Positions 17,444 through 25,623 of a DNA stretch of 39,435 bases are shown one piece after another (the first letter of the stretch is position 1; the number at the start of each line of letters is the position of its first letter). A program made the position numbers and the translations under genes. The notes under the pieces are model-generated. The model worked only from the letters and a program-made list of their open reading frames with translations, did no database searches and was not told where the DNA came from. The stretch is from contig MKRV01000005.1 of NCBI GenBank assembly GCA_001897995.1, forward strand, positions 1 through 39,435. The letters run 5' to 3'. Source of the stretch: Alphaproteobacteria bacterium 65-37. Lineage in GTDB: Bacteria > Pseudomonadota > Alphaproteobacteria > Reyranellales > Reyranellaceae.

Positions 17444-17462
17444 CCGCACCTGCCTCGGCCCG

Positions 17463-18455
17463 TCAGTTGAGCTCGACTCCGGCCGCCTTGATCACGTCGC
17501 GCCACTTGGGAATTTCCTCGGCCATGAAGCGGCCGAGATAGGCCGGATCGGTGGACGGCGCCGGGATGATGCCCTGCCCCGCCAGAACGGCCTTGATGGC
17601 GGGATCGGCCAGCACGTCGGCGAAGGCCTTGTTGAGCCGGGCCACGATGTCGGCCGGCGTTCCCTTGGGCGCCACGATGCCGAAGAAGACGCTGACATCG
17701 AAGCCCTTGAGGCCCTGCTCCGCCAGAGTCGGAACGTCGGGCAGCGCCGCCGAGCGCACGGCCGTCGTGACACCGATCGCCCGCAACGCCCCGGACTGGA
17801 TGTGCGGCTGGGCCGTCAGCACGTCGGTGAAAGTCATCTGCACCTGGCCAGCCAACAGATCGTTCAGAGCAGGACCGGTGCCGCGGTAGGGCACGTGGAC
17901 GATGTCAGTGCCGGTCGCGGCATTGAACATGATGCCGGCGAGATGCGACGACGCGCCGTTGCCCGAAGAGGCGAAGGCGAGCTTGGCTTTGCCGCTCTTG
18001 GCGTAGGCCACCAGCTCCGCCACCGTCTTGGCCGGCACGGTGGGATTGACCGCCAGCACGTTGGGCAGATTGCCGATCATGATGACCGGCTCGAAGCTGC
18101 GGATCGGATCGTAGCCCAGCTTGGGAAAGAGGCTGACATTGATCGCCAGTGGCCCCGAGGTGCCGAACAGCAGCGTGTAACCGTCGGCCGGCGCCGTCGC
18201 CACCACCTCCGCGCCGATATTGCCGCCGGCGCCGCCGCGATTGTCGACGATCACCGGCTGGCCGAGGCGCGCCCGCAGCGCCTCGCCGAGATGACGCGCC
18301 AGCGCATCGGTCGGCCCGCCGGGCGCGAACGGCACCACGAGCTTGACCGGCTTCTCGGGAAATTCCGCCCGTGCCTGCGGTGCTGTCACAGCCACAACAA
18401 CCAAAGCCGTTGCGAGCGCGGCCGCCAGCCGGCGGCGCGACAGGATTGCCTTCAT
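17463..18455 (-). CDS. Bug-family tripartite tricarboxylate transporter substrate-binding protein
   Basis: A 330-residue periplasmic receptor with a Sec/Tat-like signal (RRRLAAALATALVVVAV, cleavage near ARAE) and Bug blocks FPEKPVKLVVPFAPGGPTD, VIVDNRGGAGGNIGAE and ADGYTLLFGTSG. It lies 24 bp downstream of the acyl-CoA dehydrogenase gene on the same strand. It therefore probably brings in a carboxylate that the dehydrogenase helps to degrade after CoA activation. No TctA/TctB partner is nearby. Confidence 0.93.
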   Translation of the reverse strand: MKAILSRRRLAAALATALVVVAVTAPQARAEFPEKPVKLVVPFAPGGPTDALARHLGEALRARLGQPVIVDNRGGAGGNIGAEVVATAPADGYTLLFGTSGPLAINVSLFPKLGYDPIRSFEPVIMIGNLPNVLAVNPTVPAKTVAELVAYAKSGKAKLAFASSGNGASSHLAGIMFNAATGTDIVHVPYRGTGPALNDLLAGQVQMTFTDVLTAQPHIQSGALRAIGVTTAVRSAALPDVPTLAEQGLKGFDVSVFFGIVAPKGTPADIVARLNKAFADVLADPAIKAVLAGQGIIPAPSTDPAYLGRFMAEEIPKWRDVIKAAGVELN

Positions 18456-18479
18456 TTCATCTCTCCCCGGATGCCTCGA

Positions 18480-20180
18480 TCAGTCCGCCAGCGCGGCATC
18501 GAGCGCCGCCGTATCCTCCTCGGCGGCCAGCGGATCACGCGGCAGCAGACGATGGGTCAGCACCATGCGGGCGAGGGCGCCCCGGCGCGGCAGGCCGAGC
18601 TGGTTGGCCTCGCGTGCCAGGCCGATGGCGGTGGTGATGTGATAAAGCGCCGAGGCCGACTGGCGTGCCAGCACGTCCGACTTCCGCGCCGCGACGTCGG
18701 CTGCGAAGGCACAGGTACGCTCGAGCGTGCCGGCGAACAGCGCCTGTGTCTCGGCGTCGAGCTTCGCGGCAGCCAGCAGCTCTTCGTTGCGGGCCTTGAG
18801 CGCCGGCAGCGCCTCGTCGCGGGCGATGGCGCGCGAGACGTCGAGCGCCACGATGTTGGACGTGCCTTCCCAGATCGAGCCGAGATGGGCGTCGCGCACC
18901 AGGCGCGCGTCCGACCATTCCTCGATGTAGCCGCAGCCGCCGCGTACCTCCATGGCATCGCCCGTCACGCGGCGGGCGTCGCGGCAGGCACGGAACTTGA
19001 TCAGCGGCGTCATGATGCGGGCGAGCTTGGCCCCCGTCGCATCGCCCTGGTTGGCGCGGTCGAGCGCATCGGCCGTCAGGAACATCATGGTGCGGGCCTG
19101 CTCGGCCGTGACCATCATCTTGGCGAGCTGCCGGCGCATCAACGGCAGCTCGATCAGCCGCTTGCCGAAGGCCTGGCGATGGCGGGCGATGAACAGCGCC
19201 TCGGTGACGGCGCGGCGCATCAGGCCGGCGGCGCGCACGCCGTTCGACAGGCGTGAGTTGTTGACCATGTCGGCCATCTGGTTGAAGCCACGCCCGCGCT
19301 CGCCCACCAGGTAAGCTTCCGCACCGTCGAGGCGGATCTCGCCGCTCGCCATCGAGCGCGTGCCGAGCTTGTCCTTGAGCCGCAGGATCCGATAGTCGTT
19401 CGGCCGGCCGTCGGCCTTCGTCTTGGGCAGCAGGAAGAGCGAGATGCCCTTCATGCCGGGAACCTGTTCGCTGCGCGCCAGCACCATCGCGAAGTCGGCG
19501 TCGGCGTTGGAGCAGAACCACTTGTCGCCCGTAAGCTTCCAGGTGCCGTCGGGCTGCGACGCCGCCACTGTTGCCGTGGCGCTGACATCGGATCCCGCAC
19601 CCTGCTCGGTCATGAACATGGCGCCTTGCGCCAGCTCGTCGAAGTCGAGCGTGGTCAGGCGCTCGAGAAAACGGCTCACCAGCTTGGGCTCGCCGTAGCG
19701 GCGCAAGGTCCGAGTCAGCGAATCGGTCATGCTGACGGGACACATCAGGCCGAACTCGGCCTGCACGAAGAGATAGGTCAGCGCGTACTTGGCGGCGGGC
19801 GGCATGGGCTCGTTCCAGCCCAGCACGCCGCCGCGATGCGACATGGCAGCGAGCCCGAGCTCGGAGAAGGCCAGCCGCTCCATTTCGACATAGGCAGGAT
19901 GCTTCTCGACCACGTTGCAGTCCTGGCCGGTGCGCCGGCGCACCGAGAGCGTCGGCGGATTGTGGTCGGCGAGGCCCGCCAGCTCGTCGAGCCGGCCGCC
20001 CGCCAGGCCACCCAGCCGATCAAAGGTGGGTTCGAGGTGGTGGAACAGCGAGCGCGGCAGGTAATGGCCGAACAGCGCGGCAGCATCGCCGTCGGCGCGG
20101 TAGAGGTTGATCCCGCGCGAATCGGGGATGGCGCCGGAAGGATCGGCCGTCGCACCGGATCGATTCGTGGCCGTCGTCAT
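18480..20180 (-). CDS. Acyl-CoA dehydrogenase, AidB-like
   Basis: A 566-residue flavoenzyme, longer than the usual 380 and in the AidB-like size class. The N-terminal domain contains RRRTGQDCNVVEKHPAY and MPPAAKYALTYLFVQ; then come MTEQGAGSDVSA (FAD/substrate strand), TGDKWFCSNADAD, RQAFGKRL and GGCGYIEEW with LGSIWEGTSNI. AidB binds FAD and DNA and protects from alkylation; many relatives are simple acyl-CoA dehydrogenases. Coupling with a Bug receptor favours catabolism here. The ATG at 20180 follows a strong AGGAGGAG. Confidence 0.92.
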   Translation of the reverse strand: MTTATNRSGATADPSGAIPDSRGINLYRADGDAAALFGHYLPRSLFHHLEPTFDRLGGLAGGRLDELAGLADHNPPTLSVRRRTGQDCNVVEKHPAYVEMERLAFSELGLAAMSHRGGVLGWNEPMPPAAKYALTYLFVQAEFGLMCPVSMTDSLTRTLRRYGEPKLVSRFLERLTTLDFDELAQGAMFMTEQGAGSDVSATATVAASQPDGTWKLTGDKWFCSNADADFAMVLARSEQVPGMKGISLFLLPKTKADGRPNDYRILRLKDKLGTRSMASGEIRLDGAEAYLVGERGRGFNQMADMVNNSRLSNGVRAAGLMRRAVTEALFIARHRQAFGKRLIELPLMRRQLAKMMVTAEQARTMMFLTADALDRANQGDATGAKLARIMTPLIKFRACRDARRVTGDAMEVRGGCGYIEEWSDARLVRDAHLGSIWEGTSNIVALDVSRAIARDEALPALKARNEELLAAAKLDAETQALFAGTLERTCAFAADVAARKSDVLARQSASALYHITTAIGLAREANQLGLPRRGALARMVLTHRLLPRDPLAAEEDTAALDAALAD

Positions 20181-20267
20181 GGCGTCTCCTCCTGAGGCTG
20201 CATGCGTCTTTTTCTGGAGCCCATTGTCCTTCCGGGCCATCAATACCGTCCAATATCGATTGCCATG

Positions 20268-20284
20268 GAATTGATATATAATTC
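20268..20284. promoter_or_regulatory. AT-rich dyad in the divergent lysR / acyl-CoA dehydrogenase promoter region
   Basis: GAATT-N7-AATTC forms a 17-bp inverted repeat in a locally AT-rich stretch, 30 bp before the LysR start. An ATATCGAT sequence lies on each side (about 20253-20260 and 20285-20292). LysR regulators usually bind imperfect dyads of this size between divergent genes, so this is a candidate operator. Confidence 0.45.
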
Positions 20285-20313
20285 ATATCGATGCCCAAGG
20301 ATCCGGAGCCGCC

Positions 20314-21189
20314 ATGGACCTTCGCAAGCTGCGCTATTTCTCCGTGCTCGCCGAGGAGAAGCATTTCGGCCGCGCCGCGCAACGTCTGGCCCTGTCGCAG
20401 CCGCCGCTCAGCCTGGCCATCCGCCAGCTCGAGGAAGAGATCGGCGCCCGGCTGTTCGATCGCACCAGCCGCAATGTCAGCCTGACCGCAGCGGGGGTCG
20501 CCCTGCAGCGCGAGGCGCAGGTCCTGCTGCGCCGGACCGAGGAGACGCGCGCCCTGGTCAAGGCGGTCGCCGACGGCAAGGAGGGCCGCCTGCGGCTGGG
20601 CTTCGTGGGCTCCATGCTCTATCGCGGCCTGCCCCGCATCCTCGAGACCTTCCAGGCTGCCTCGCCGGATATCGACCTCTCGCTGCAGGAGCTGAACTCG
20701 ACGGAGCAGATCGAGGCGCTGCACCGCGACGAGATCGATCTCGGCTTCATCCACGGCCGCGGCGCGCCGAAGGGGCTGGAAGGCTTCCGCTATCACGCCG
20801 AGCCCTTCGTCGCATGCGTGCCGGTCGGACACCCTTCCGCCCGCGCCCGCATGCTGCGCCTGGCGCGCCTCAAGGGCGACTCGTTCGTCCTGTTCGCCCG
20901 CAACGTCTCGCCCGACTACTACCAGTCGATCATTGCGACCTGCCTCGCCGCCGGCTTCTCGCCGCAGGTCCGCCATGAGGTGCGGCACTGGTTGAGCGTG
21001 GTCTCCTTCGTGGCCAACGGGCTCGGCGTCGCGCTGGTGCCGCGCAGCCTCAAGACCGCCAATATGGCCGGCGCCGTCTTCGTGCCGATCCCTGAAGCGA
21101 CGATCCTGTCGGAGACCTGGTGTGTCCGCAAAGCGGGCGGCCCGCAGCGGCCGGCGCTCGATACCTTGATCGACGCAGCGCGAGCCTAG
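20314..21189 (+). CDS. LysR family transcriptional regulator
   Basis: This 291-residue regulator has an N-terminal winged HTH (about residues 1-60: MDLRKLRYFSVLAEEKHFG, AAQRLALSQPPLSLAIRQLE). A linker helix and an inducer-binding domain (about 90-290) follow, opening with RLRLGFVGSMLYRGLP. The N terminus and effector domain resemble the BenM/CatM/CatR subgroup that answers to aromatic or carboxylate metabolites. It is divergent from the acyl-CoA dehydrogenase / Bug operon and is the obvious candidate regulator of it. Confidence 0.93.
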   Translation: MDLRKLRYFSVLAEEKHFGRAAQRLALSQPPLSLAIRQLEEEIGARLFDRTSRNVSLTAAGVALQREAQVLLRRTEETRALVKAVADGKEGRLRLGFVGSMLYRGLPRILETFQAASPDIDLSLQELNSTEQIEALHRDEIDLGFIHGRGAPKGLEGFRYHAEPFVACVPVGHPSARARMLRLARLKGDSFVLFARNVSPDYYQSIIATCLAAGFSPQVRHEVRHWLSVVSFVANGLGVALVPRSLKTANMAGAVFVPIPEATILSETWCVRKAGGPQRPALDTLIDAARA

Positions 21190-21220
21190 GCAGGCACCGC
21201 GGGTTAGCATCGCGCCAGCG

Positions 21221-21988
21221 TCACTGCGTGCCGGCCTCAGGTTCGACCGGTCGAAATTCAACAATGGCACCGAGCCCTGCCAGGCGGTCGCGAGAGCGAC
21301 GCAGATGCGCCAAACGGCCGCTGGCGACAACGATCTCGCCTTGGCCGGCGAGCTTGAGCGCGTCCTGCAACGACAGGTCCAGTTCTTCCCGGAGAAGCCG
21401 CACGACCTTTAGTTTCTGCGGCCCGATATCGGTGACGACCAGCGTCCCGAACCTGAAAAGATCCGGGTCTGGCGGCGCGTCGTCGCCGGCGCGTTCAGGC
21501 TCGACGTCTTTGCGGTCCCGACGCGTCTCGTACACTTCGCGCCACAGGGCGCTTGCGAAGCCGACGTGGACGTCGATGTAGCGCAGCGCCTCTGCGTCGT
21601 CGTCCGTCAGGTCGCGCAACGACGACAGCGTCTCGATGAACCGATGGATGTCCGGCGCAACCTGTTCCACGACCCATCGTCCGGCACCGTGCGGTGCGTA
21701 GTAGACAGGAAACCCGCTCGTCTCCTCGCGGAAGTCGACGAAGAACGGGTCGTCGAAGCCGTTCAAGGCGATGACATGCCAGCCGGGTTGCCATTTGCCA
21801 GGCTCCGCAGCCACCAGACTTTCGCCGGTGACGCCATGGCGGCGAAACCCGGTTTGCCAACCATCGAAGCCCGCCAACGTCGGATAATGGAATGGCAAGC
21901 CCATGTCGCCGACGACGATGGCCTTTTCGATGAACCGCCGGATAGGTTCGGGCAAGGACTGTCGATCGTCGCCGGCCCTCACTCCCAT
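21221..21988 (-). CDS. SMI1/KNR4 (SUKH) domain protein with a C-terminal L7/L12-like domain
   Basis: A 255-residue protein with two apparent domains. Residues about 10-125 carry SUKH features: LPEPIRRFIEKA, then WHVIALNGFDDPFFVD, SGFPVYYAPHGAGRW and a closing IHRFIETL helix. SUKH proteins are a large immunity family in contact-dependent toxin systems, with other roles too. Residues about 182-246 (VVTDIGPQKLKVVRLLREE, SLQDALKLA, AHLRRSRDRLAGLGAIVEF) follow the pattern of the ribosomal L7/L12 C-terminal domain. The ATG at 21988 is chosen because homology starts there; sequence further upstream in frame is shadow of the opposite gene. The ribosome-binding site is weak. Confidence 0.75.
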   Translation of the reverse strand: MGVRAGDDRQSLPEPIRRFIEKAIVVGDMGLPFHYPTLAGFDGWQTGFRRHGVTGESLVAAEPGKWQPGWHVIALNGFDDPFFVDFREETSGFPVYYAPHGAGRWVVEQVAPDIHRFIETLSSLRDLTDDDAEALRYIDVHVGFASALWREVYETRRDRKDVEPERAGDDAPPDPDLFRFGTLVVTDIGPQKLKVVRLLREELDLSLQDALKLAGQGEIVVASGRLAHLRRSRDRLAGLGAIVEFRPVEPEAGTQ

Positions 21989-22106
21989 GTTCGACTCGGA
22001 CAAGCTGACCCAGCCTCCTCTGCTGCGACCGTCACAGGCGGCCGGTTCCTTCGCCAAACGGCCGCGTCTACAGTCCGGCGGCGGCGCCACCGGAACAAGG
22101 GCCATC

Positions 22107-22547
22107 ATGGGAAAGACGATCTCAGGGCAAGTCAACGATGCCGCGACGGCGCCATGCGATGTCGAAGTCGAGGAAGTGCTGACGGAGCACGACACGCTGG
22201 TCGTCCTGTCACTGGGCTTCGCGTCGGCGCACGACCCGCTCGACGTCCTGCATATCGTTTGCGGCCGGCACCGCAGCGGCCGGGAGCCGCCTCCGCTGGA
22301 AGACGAACTGTACATCGAACGAAGCGACCAGAGCCTCGCCTGCGATGGCCGTGACGTCATCCATCTGGCCGGCCACAGCAACCATATCGAGCTGGCGCTG
22401 AGCGACGCCGGGATGTCAGCGCTCGCCCTGCCCCACTGCACCCGCTTTCGCTTCGACACTCATCCCGAGCTGCTTCCGATCGCCCGACACCAGCTCGCTG
22501 CGATGATCCGGGCCGGCCAGCCCAAAGTCAGCCTGCAGGAAGAGTAG
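22107..22547 (+). CDS. Imm10-like putative immunity protein
   Basis: A 146-residue soluble protein without signal or membrane span. The layout (TLVVLSLGFAS, a short insert, DELYIERSDQSLACDG, then a beta-rich IELALS and a C-terminal helix IARHQLAAMIRAG) resembles the Imm10 polymorphic-toxin immunity family, but I judge this by pattern only. AAGGG lies five bases before the ATG at 22107. A longer frame reaching 21903 overlaps the divergent gene and looks non-coding at its start. It is divergent from the SUKH gene (118 bp apart). No toxin gene is visible. Confidence 0.55.
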   Translation: MGKTISGQVNDAATAPCDVEVEEVLTEHDTLVVLSLGFASAHDPLDVLHIVCGRHRSGREPPPLEDELYIERSDQSLACDGRDVIHLAGHSNHIELALSDAGMSALALPHCTRFRFDTHPELLPIARHQLAAMIRAGQPKVSLQEE

Positions 22548-22554
22548 CCGCTTG

Positions 22555-23034
22555 CTACTTCTTGATGTCGGTCTGGACCGTCACGCGATGGTTCTGTGGT
22601 TTCAGGAGCTCGGCCAGCGCTTGCAGGGCGGCGAGGCCGCAGGCGGTGTCCTGCTCGCCGTTGCCGCCGCTCAGGCCCACCCCGCCGATCACCTCATCGT
22701 CGACCACGATGGGGAAACCGCCGACGAAGACGGCGAACTTGCCCTCGAAGCTCCACTGGATGCCGAAGGCTTCGTTGCCGGGCAGTGCCGGGCCGTTGGG
22801 CGGCTGATTGAAGAGATGGGTCGAGCGCTTGTGGCCCGCGGCGGTGAAGGCTTTGTTCCAGGCGATCTGCGGGCCGGTGACGCGCGCGCCGTCCATGCGT
22901 TCCAACGCCAGCGGATAGCCGCCGTCGTCGACGATGCAGACGGTCTCGAGCACGCCGATCTCGCGCGCCTTGGCAAGCGCGGCCGCAACCATGTGGCGGG
23001 CTTCGGCGAGTTCCAGCTTGAGGGCCTTTTTCAT
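22555..23034 (-). CDS. GlcG/HbpS-type (DUF336) heme-binding family protein
   Basis: A 159-residue protein spanning the whole domain: LELAEARHMVAAALAKA helix, CIVDDGGYPLALERMDGA, NKAFTAAGHKRST, and GGFPIVVDDEVIGGVGLSGG with QDTACGLAALQAL. Members are linked to glycolate operons (GlcG), to extracellular heme sensing (HbpS) and to many catabolic clusters; the biochemical role is usually unproven. No signal peptide is seen. AAGGGA precedes the ATG. It lies 59 bp downstream of the permease gene on the same strand, so the two are probably co-transcribed. Confidence 0.9.
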   Translation of the reverse strand: MKKALKLELAEARHMVAAALAKAREIGVLETVCIVDDGGYPLALERMDGARVTGPQIAWNKAFTAAGHKRSTHLFNQPPNGPALPGNEAFGIQWSFEGKFAVFVGGFPIVVDDEVIGGVGLSGGNGEQDTACGLAALQALAELLKPQNHRVTVQTDIKK

Positions 23035-23093
23035 GGCATCCCTTTCGATCGATTGCAGTGGCCTGAGAACCGTAGCGCCACCCTACTAGAGGA

Positions 23094-24635
23094 TCATGGC
23101 CAGAGGATCACGGCGCAGACGGTGGAGACGATGAGACCGGCGATCACCGGCACGAGCGCGGCCCGCACGATCTCGAAGACCGGCACGCGCGCGAAACCGG
23201 CAACGGCGATCAGCGACGACCAGGCGATCAGCGTGCCGCCACCGGTCCATACCGCCCCCATCTGGCCGACCGCGGCCAATGTCGCCGGATCGAGCCCGGC
23301 GGTGGGGGCTAGCGCGCCCGACAGCGATCCGGTGAGCGGGAGGCCGGCAAATCCCGAACCGTCGATGCCGGTGATCATGCCGACCAGCAGGATGCTGAAG
23401 GCGAGCAAGGTATGGCTCTTGGGGATGTAGGCCTGCACGCTCTGGATCAAGTCGAACAGCAGGCTGGGCGTCCTGTCGAGCGGCACACCGAGCGTTCCGG
23501 CGGCAAGCTCGCCGCCGGCGCCCAGAAAGAAGAAGCCGGCGATCGGCAGCACGGCGCCCATGGCGCGGAAGGCAAAGACGAAGCCTTCGGTGACATGGTC
23601 GGCACTGGCGTCGAGCGCCTTGCGCAGGCTGTCGGCGGCCAGCGAGGCAGAGATCATCAGCACCGCGGCGACGCCGCCCACCAGCGCCGCCGCATCGCCG
23701 CCCTTGAGCTCCTGGCCGATTCCCAGCTTGGAAAAAACCATCGTGACGATCACGCCGAGGAAAGCGAGCGGCGTCACCACGGCGAAGAACGGCGACCAGC
23801 GCTTGCGCCGCGCGTCGACGCCGGCCAGCTCCTGGTGGACCTGCTCGTTGGTGCCGAACGGCTGCGGGTAGCCGGTGGCCCGCGCGATCTCGGCCTTGTC
23901 GAAGGTTCCCTCGGCCTCGATTCGCGCCAGCTCGCCATTGCCGGCCTGTGCCTGCCAGCGCGCCAGCAGTCGGGCGTCCGGCGCCACGATGGACTTGCGG
24001 ACGGCAAAGTAGGCAAGCGTGAGCGCGATGCCGCCGGTGATCAGCGACAGGATCAGCGCGCGATCGGCGACGACGGTGGCGCTGACCGCCGCCCCCGCCG
24101 CCTTGGCACTGATCCCCGGTGCGACGCCGATCACGTAGTCCGATGACAGCGCCATGCCCTGTCCGGCCAGCGCGATCGCCAGCGCGCCGGCCAGCGGCGA
24201 CAGCCCGGCGGCGATCGCAGCCGGCAGCAGCACGGCCGAGACCAACGGCACTGCCGGTGTCGGCCAGAAGAAGAGCGAGATCACGTAGGTGATCGCGGCC
24301 AGGACGAAGTAGGCGGCGTGGCCGTTCTTCATGACCGCCCGCAGCGGCTCGACCATCCTGATGTCCGAGCGCAGCGCCTTCAATGCGTTGAGCAGCGCCG
24401 TCATCAGCGCGATGACCAGGAAGATGTTGAAGAGCTCCTTGGCGGCCGTGAAGCTCGCATTGAAGATGCCGCCCAGCGCCGTCGCCGGGCTGCACGTCCA
24501 GGCGAACGCCACCAGGAACGTTGCCACGACCGACGGCACCACGACGTTGGCGCGCAGGATCATCGTCACCACGATTGCCAAAACGCCGGCCAGATAAATC
24601 CAATGCGCAACGCCGATGACAGCTTGCCCCGTCAT
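23094..24635 (-). CDS. Putative ion-transporter-superfamily permease
   Basis: A 513-residue integral membrane protein with about 11-12 hydrophobic spans arranged as two halves. A hydrophilic cytoplasmic stretch of about 60 residues (roughly 230-290, charged) separates them. Gly/Pro-rich re-entrant-like turns (FFWPTPAVPL, GIDGSGFAGLPL) recall the IT superfamily of carboxylate and ion symporters, but I cannot name the subfamily. GGGGGAG lies before the ATG at 24635. It is divergent from the diiron oxidase operon and shares a palindromic operator with it, which suggests it imports that pathway's substrate. Confidence 0.75.
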   Translation of the reverse strand: MTGQAVIGVAHWIYLAGVLAIVVTMILRANVVVPSVVATFLVAFAWTCSPATALGGIFNASFTAAKELFNIFLVIALMTALLNALKALRSDIRMVEPLRAVMKNGHAAYFVLAAITYVISLFFWPTPAVPLVSAVLLPAAIAAGLSPLAGALAIALAGQGMALSSDYVIGVAPGISAKAAGAAVSATVVADRALILSLITGGIALTLAYFAVRKSIVAPDARLLARWQAQAGNGELARIEAEGTFDKAEIARATGYPQPFGTNEQVHQELAGVDARRKRWSPFFAVVTPLAFLGVIVTMVFSKLGIGQELKGGDAAALVGGVAAVLMISASLAADSLRKALDASADHVTEGFVFAFRAMGAVLPIAGFFFLGAGGELAAGTLGVPLDRTPSLLFDLIQSVQAYIPKSHTLLAFSILLVGMITGIDGSGFAGLPLTGSLSGALAPTAGLDPATLAAVGQMGAVWTGGGTLIAWSSLIAVAGFARVPVFEIVRAALVPVIAGLIVSTVCAVILWP

Positions 24636-24657
24636 TTTCGCGCTCCCCCTAATTATT

Positions 24658-24670
24658 ATTGTATACAGTA
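24658..24670 (-). promoter_or_regulatory. GntR-type operator, permease side
   Basis: ATTGTATACAGTA contains the palindromic core TGTATACA and is the exact reverse complement of 24777-24789. It lies about 25 bp upstream of the permease start. Palindromes of the TTGTATACAA type are typical of FadR/VanR-subfamily GntR repressors, and such a regulator is encoded at 26754-27500. Confidence 0.75.
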
Positions 24671-24768
24671 TCCTGGATTTTGATTTTCGGAAGGTCATTT
24701 GGGTGCAAAAATACGCATCAGATCTATCGTAAAACTGACACTTCAGGTCAATTTCATCAGAATCAGCA

Positions 24769-24789
24769 TTGACAAGTACTGTATACAAT
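24769..24789 (+). promoter_or_regulatory. -35 element and GntR-type operator of the HDO-ferredoxin operon
   Basis: A consensus TTGACA (24769-24774) is followed at once by the operator TACTGTATACAAT (24777-24789), which would occupy the spacer between -35 and -10. A bound repressor here would block RNA polymerase. The -10 box is not clear. The two operators are 119 bp apart centre to centre, so looping between the divergent promoters is possible. Confidence 0.7.
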
Positions 24790-24854
24790 GAACAGTAGCA
24801 GAGACTATTACCGAGGCGCCGGTCCAGGCGCCCCCTGCCTAGGGAGTTCGGACG

Positions 24855-25598
24855 ATGCCTGAGCTGATGGACAAAGCCGTTTTCCGCGAAGCCCTCGAGA
24901 ACGCCATCAAGGGCAAGAGCGCCAACCAGGCGCCGTTCAGCATCGCCTGGGCGAGCGGCCGGCTGAGCCGCGCACATCTCGCGCGCTGGGCGGAGAACCA
25001 CTACCACTACGTTGGGCCGTTCGCGGACTATCTCGGCTACCTCTACGCCCGCACGCCCCACCACTACACCGAGGCGAAGGACTTCCTGCTCGCCAACATG
25101 TACGAGGAGGAGATCGGCGGCGACCGCCACACCGACCTCCTCATCCGTTTCGCCGAGGCCTGCGGCACGACACGCCAGCGGGTCGTCGATCCCGACAACA
25201 TGTCGCCGACGACGCGCGGCCTGCAAAGCTGGTGTTACTCGGTCGCCATGCGCGAGGACCCGATCGTCGCGGTTGCGGCCCTGGTGGTCGGTCTCGAATC
25301 GCAGGTGCCGTCGATCTACCGCCGCCAGGCTCCGACCTTGCGCGACGTCTACAAGTTCACCGACGAGGAAGTGGAGTTCTTCGACCTGCACATCGTGTCG
25401 GACGAGATCCACGGCGAGCGCGGCTACCAGATCGTTCTCGAGCATGCCGACACGCCCGAGCTGCAACAGCGCTGCCTGAAGATCTGCGAGATCGGCGCGC
25501 AGATGCGGCTGCTCTACACGACCGCGCTCTACTGGGATTATGTCGCCAAGGACATTCCCCTTAGCGAGATCGACGCCGGCGAGCGCAAGGTCGCATGA
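24855..25598 (+). CDS. Haem-oxygenase-like diiron oxidase (HDO), TenA/PqqC superfamily
   Basis: A 247-residue all-helical protein of the TenA/PqqC/CADD group. The six-ligand diiron pattern of HDOs is complete: Glu85-x6-His92, Glu148 (VGLESQVP), and His179-x3-Asp183-x2-His186 (HIVSDEIH). Spacing agrees closely with CADD. PqqC and TenA do not use this set, so this is more likely an oxygen-activating iron enzyme (as UndA, BesC, CADD) than a thiaminase or cofactor-free oxidase. AGGGAG lies eight bases before the ATG. It heads an operon with two ferredoxins, which suggests an external electron supply. Substrate unknown. Confidence 0.87.
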   Translation: MPELMDKAVFREALENAIKGKSANQAPFSIAWASGRLSRAHLARWAENHYHYVGPFADYLGYLYARTPHHYTEAKDFLLANMYEEEIGGDRHTDLLIRFAEACGTTRQRVVDPDNMSPTTRGLQSWCYSVAMREDPIVAVAALVVGLESQVPSIYRRQAPTLRDVYKFTDEEVEFFDLHIVSDEIHGERGYQIVLEHADTPELQQRCLKICEIGAQMRLLYTTALYWDYVAKDIPLSEIDAGERKVA

Positions 25599-25623
25599 CG
25601 TCGATCGGAGCAGGGTCGCTGCC

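Noticed and set aside
21989..22459. Upstream extension of the SUKH protein to about 412 residues
   Set aside because: The added part is Ser/Arg/Pro-rich shadow of the Imm10-like gene on the other strand and has no SUKH or other homology.
24855..25598. Calling the HDO gene a thiaminase II (TenA) or PqqC
   Set aside because: The six metal ligands of HDOs are complete, and neither thiamine nor PQQ biosynthesis genes are nearby.
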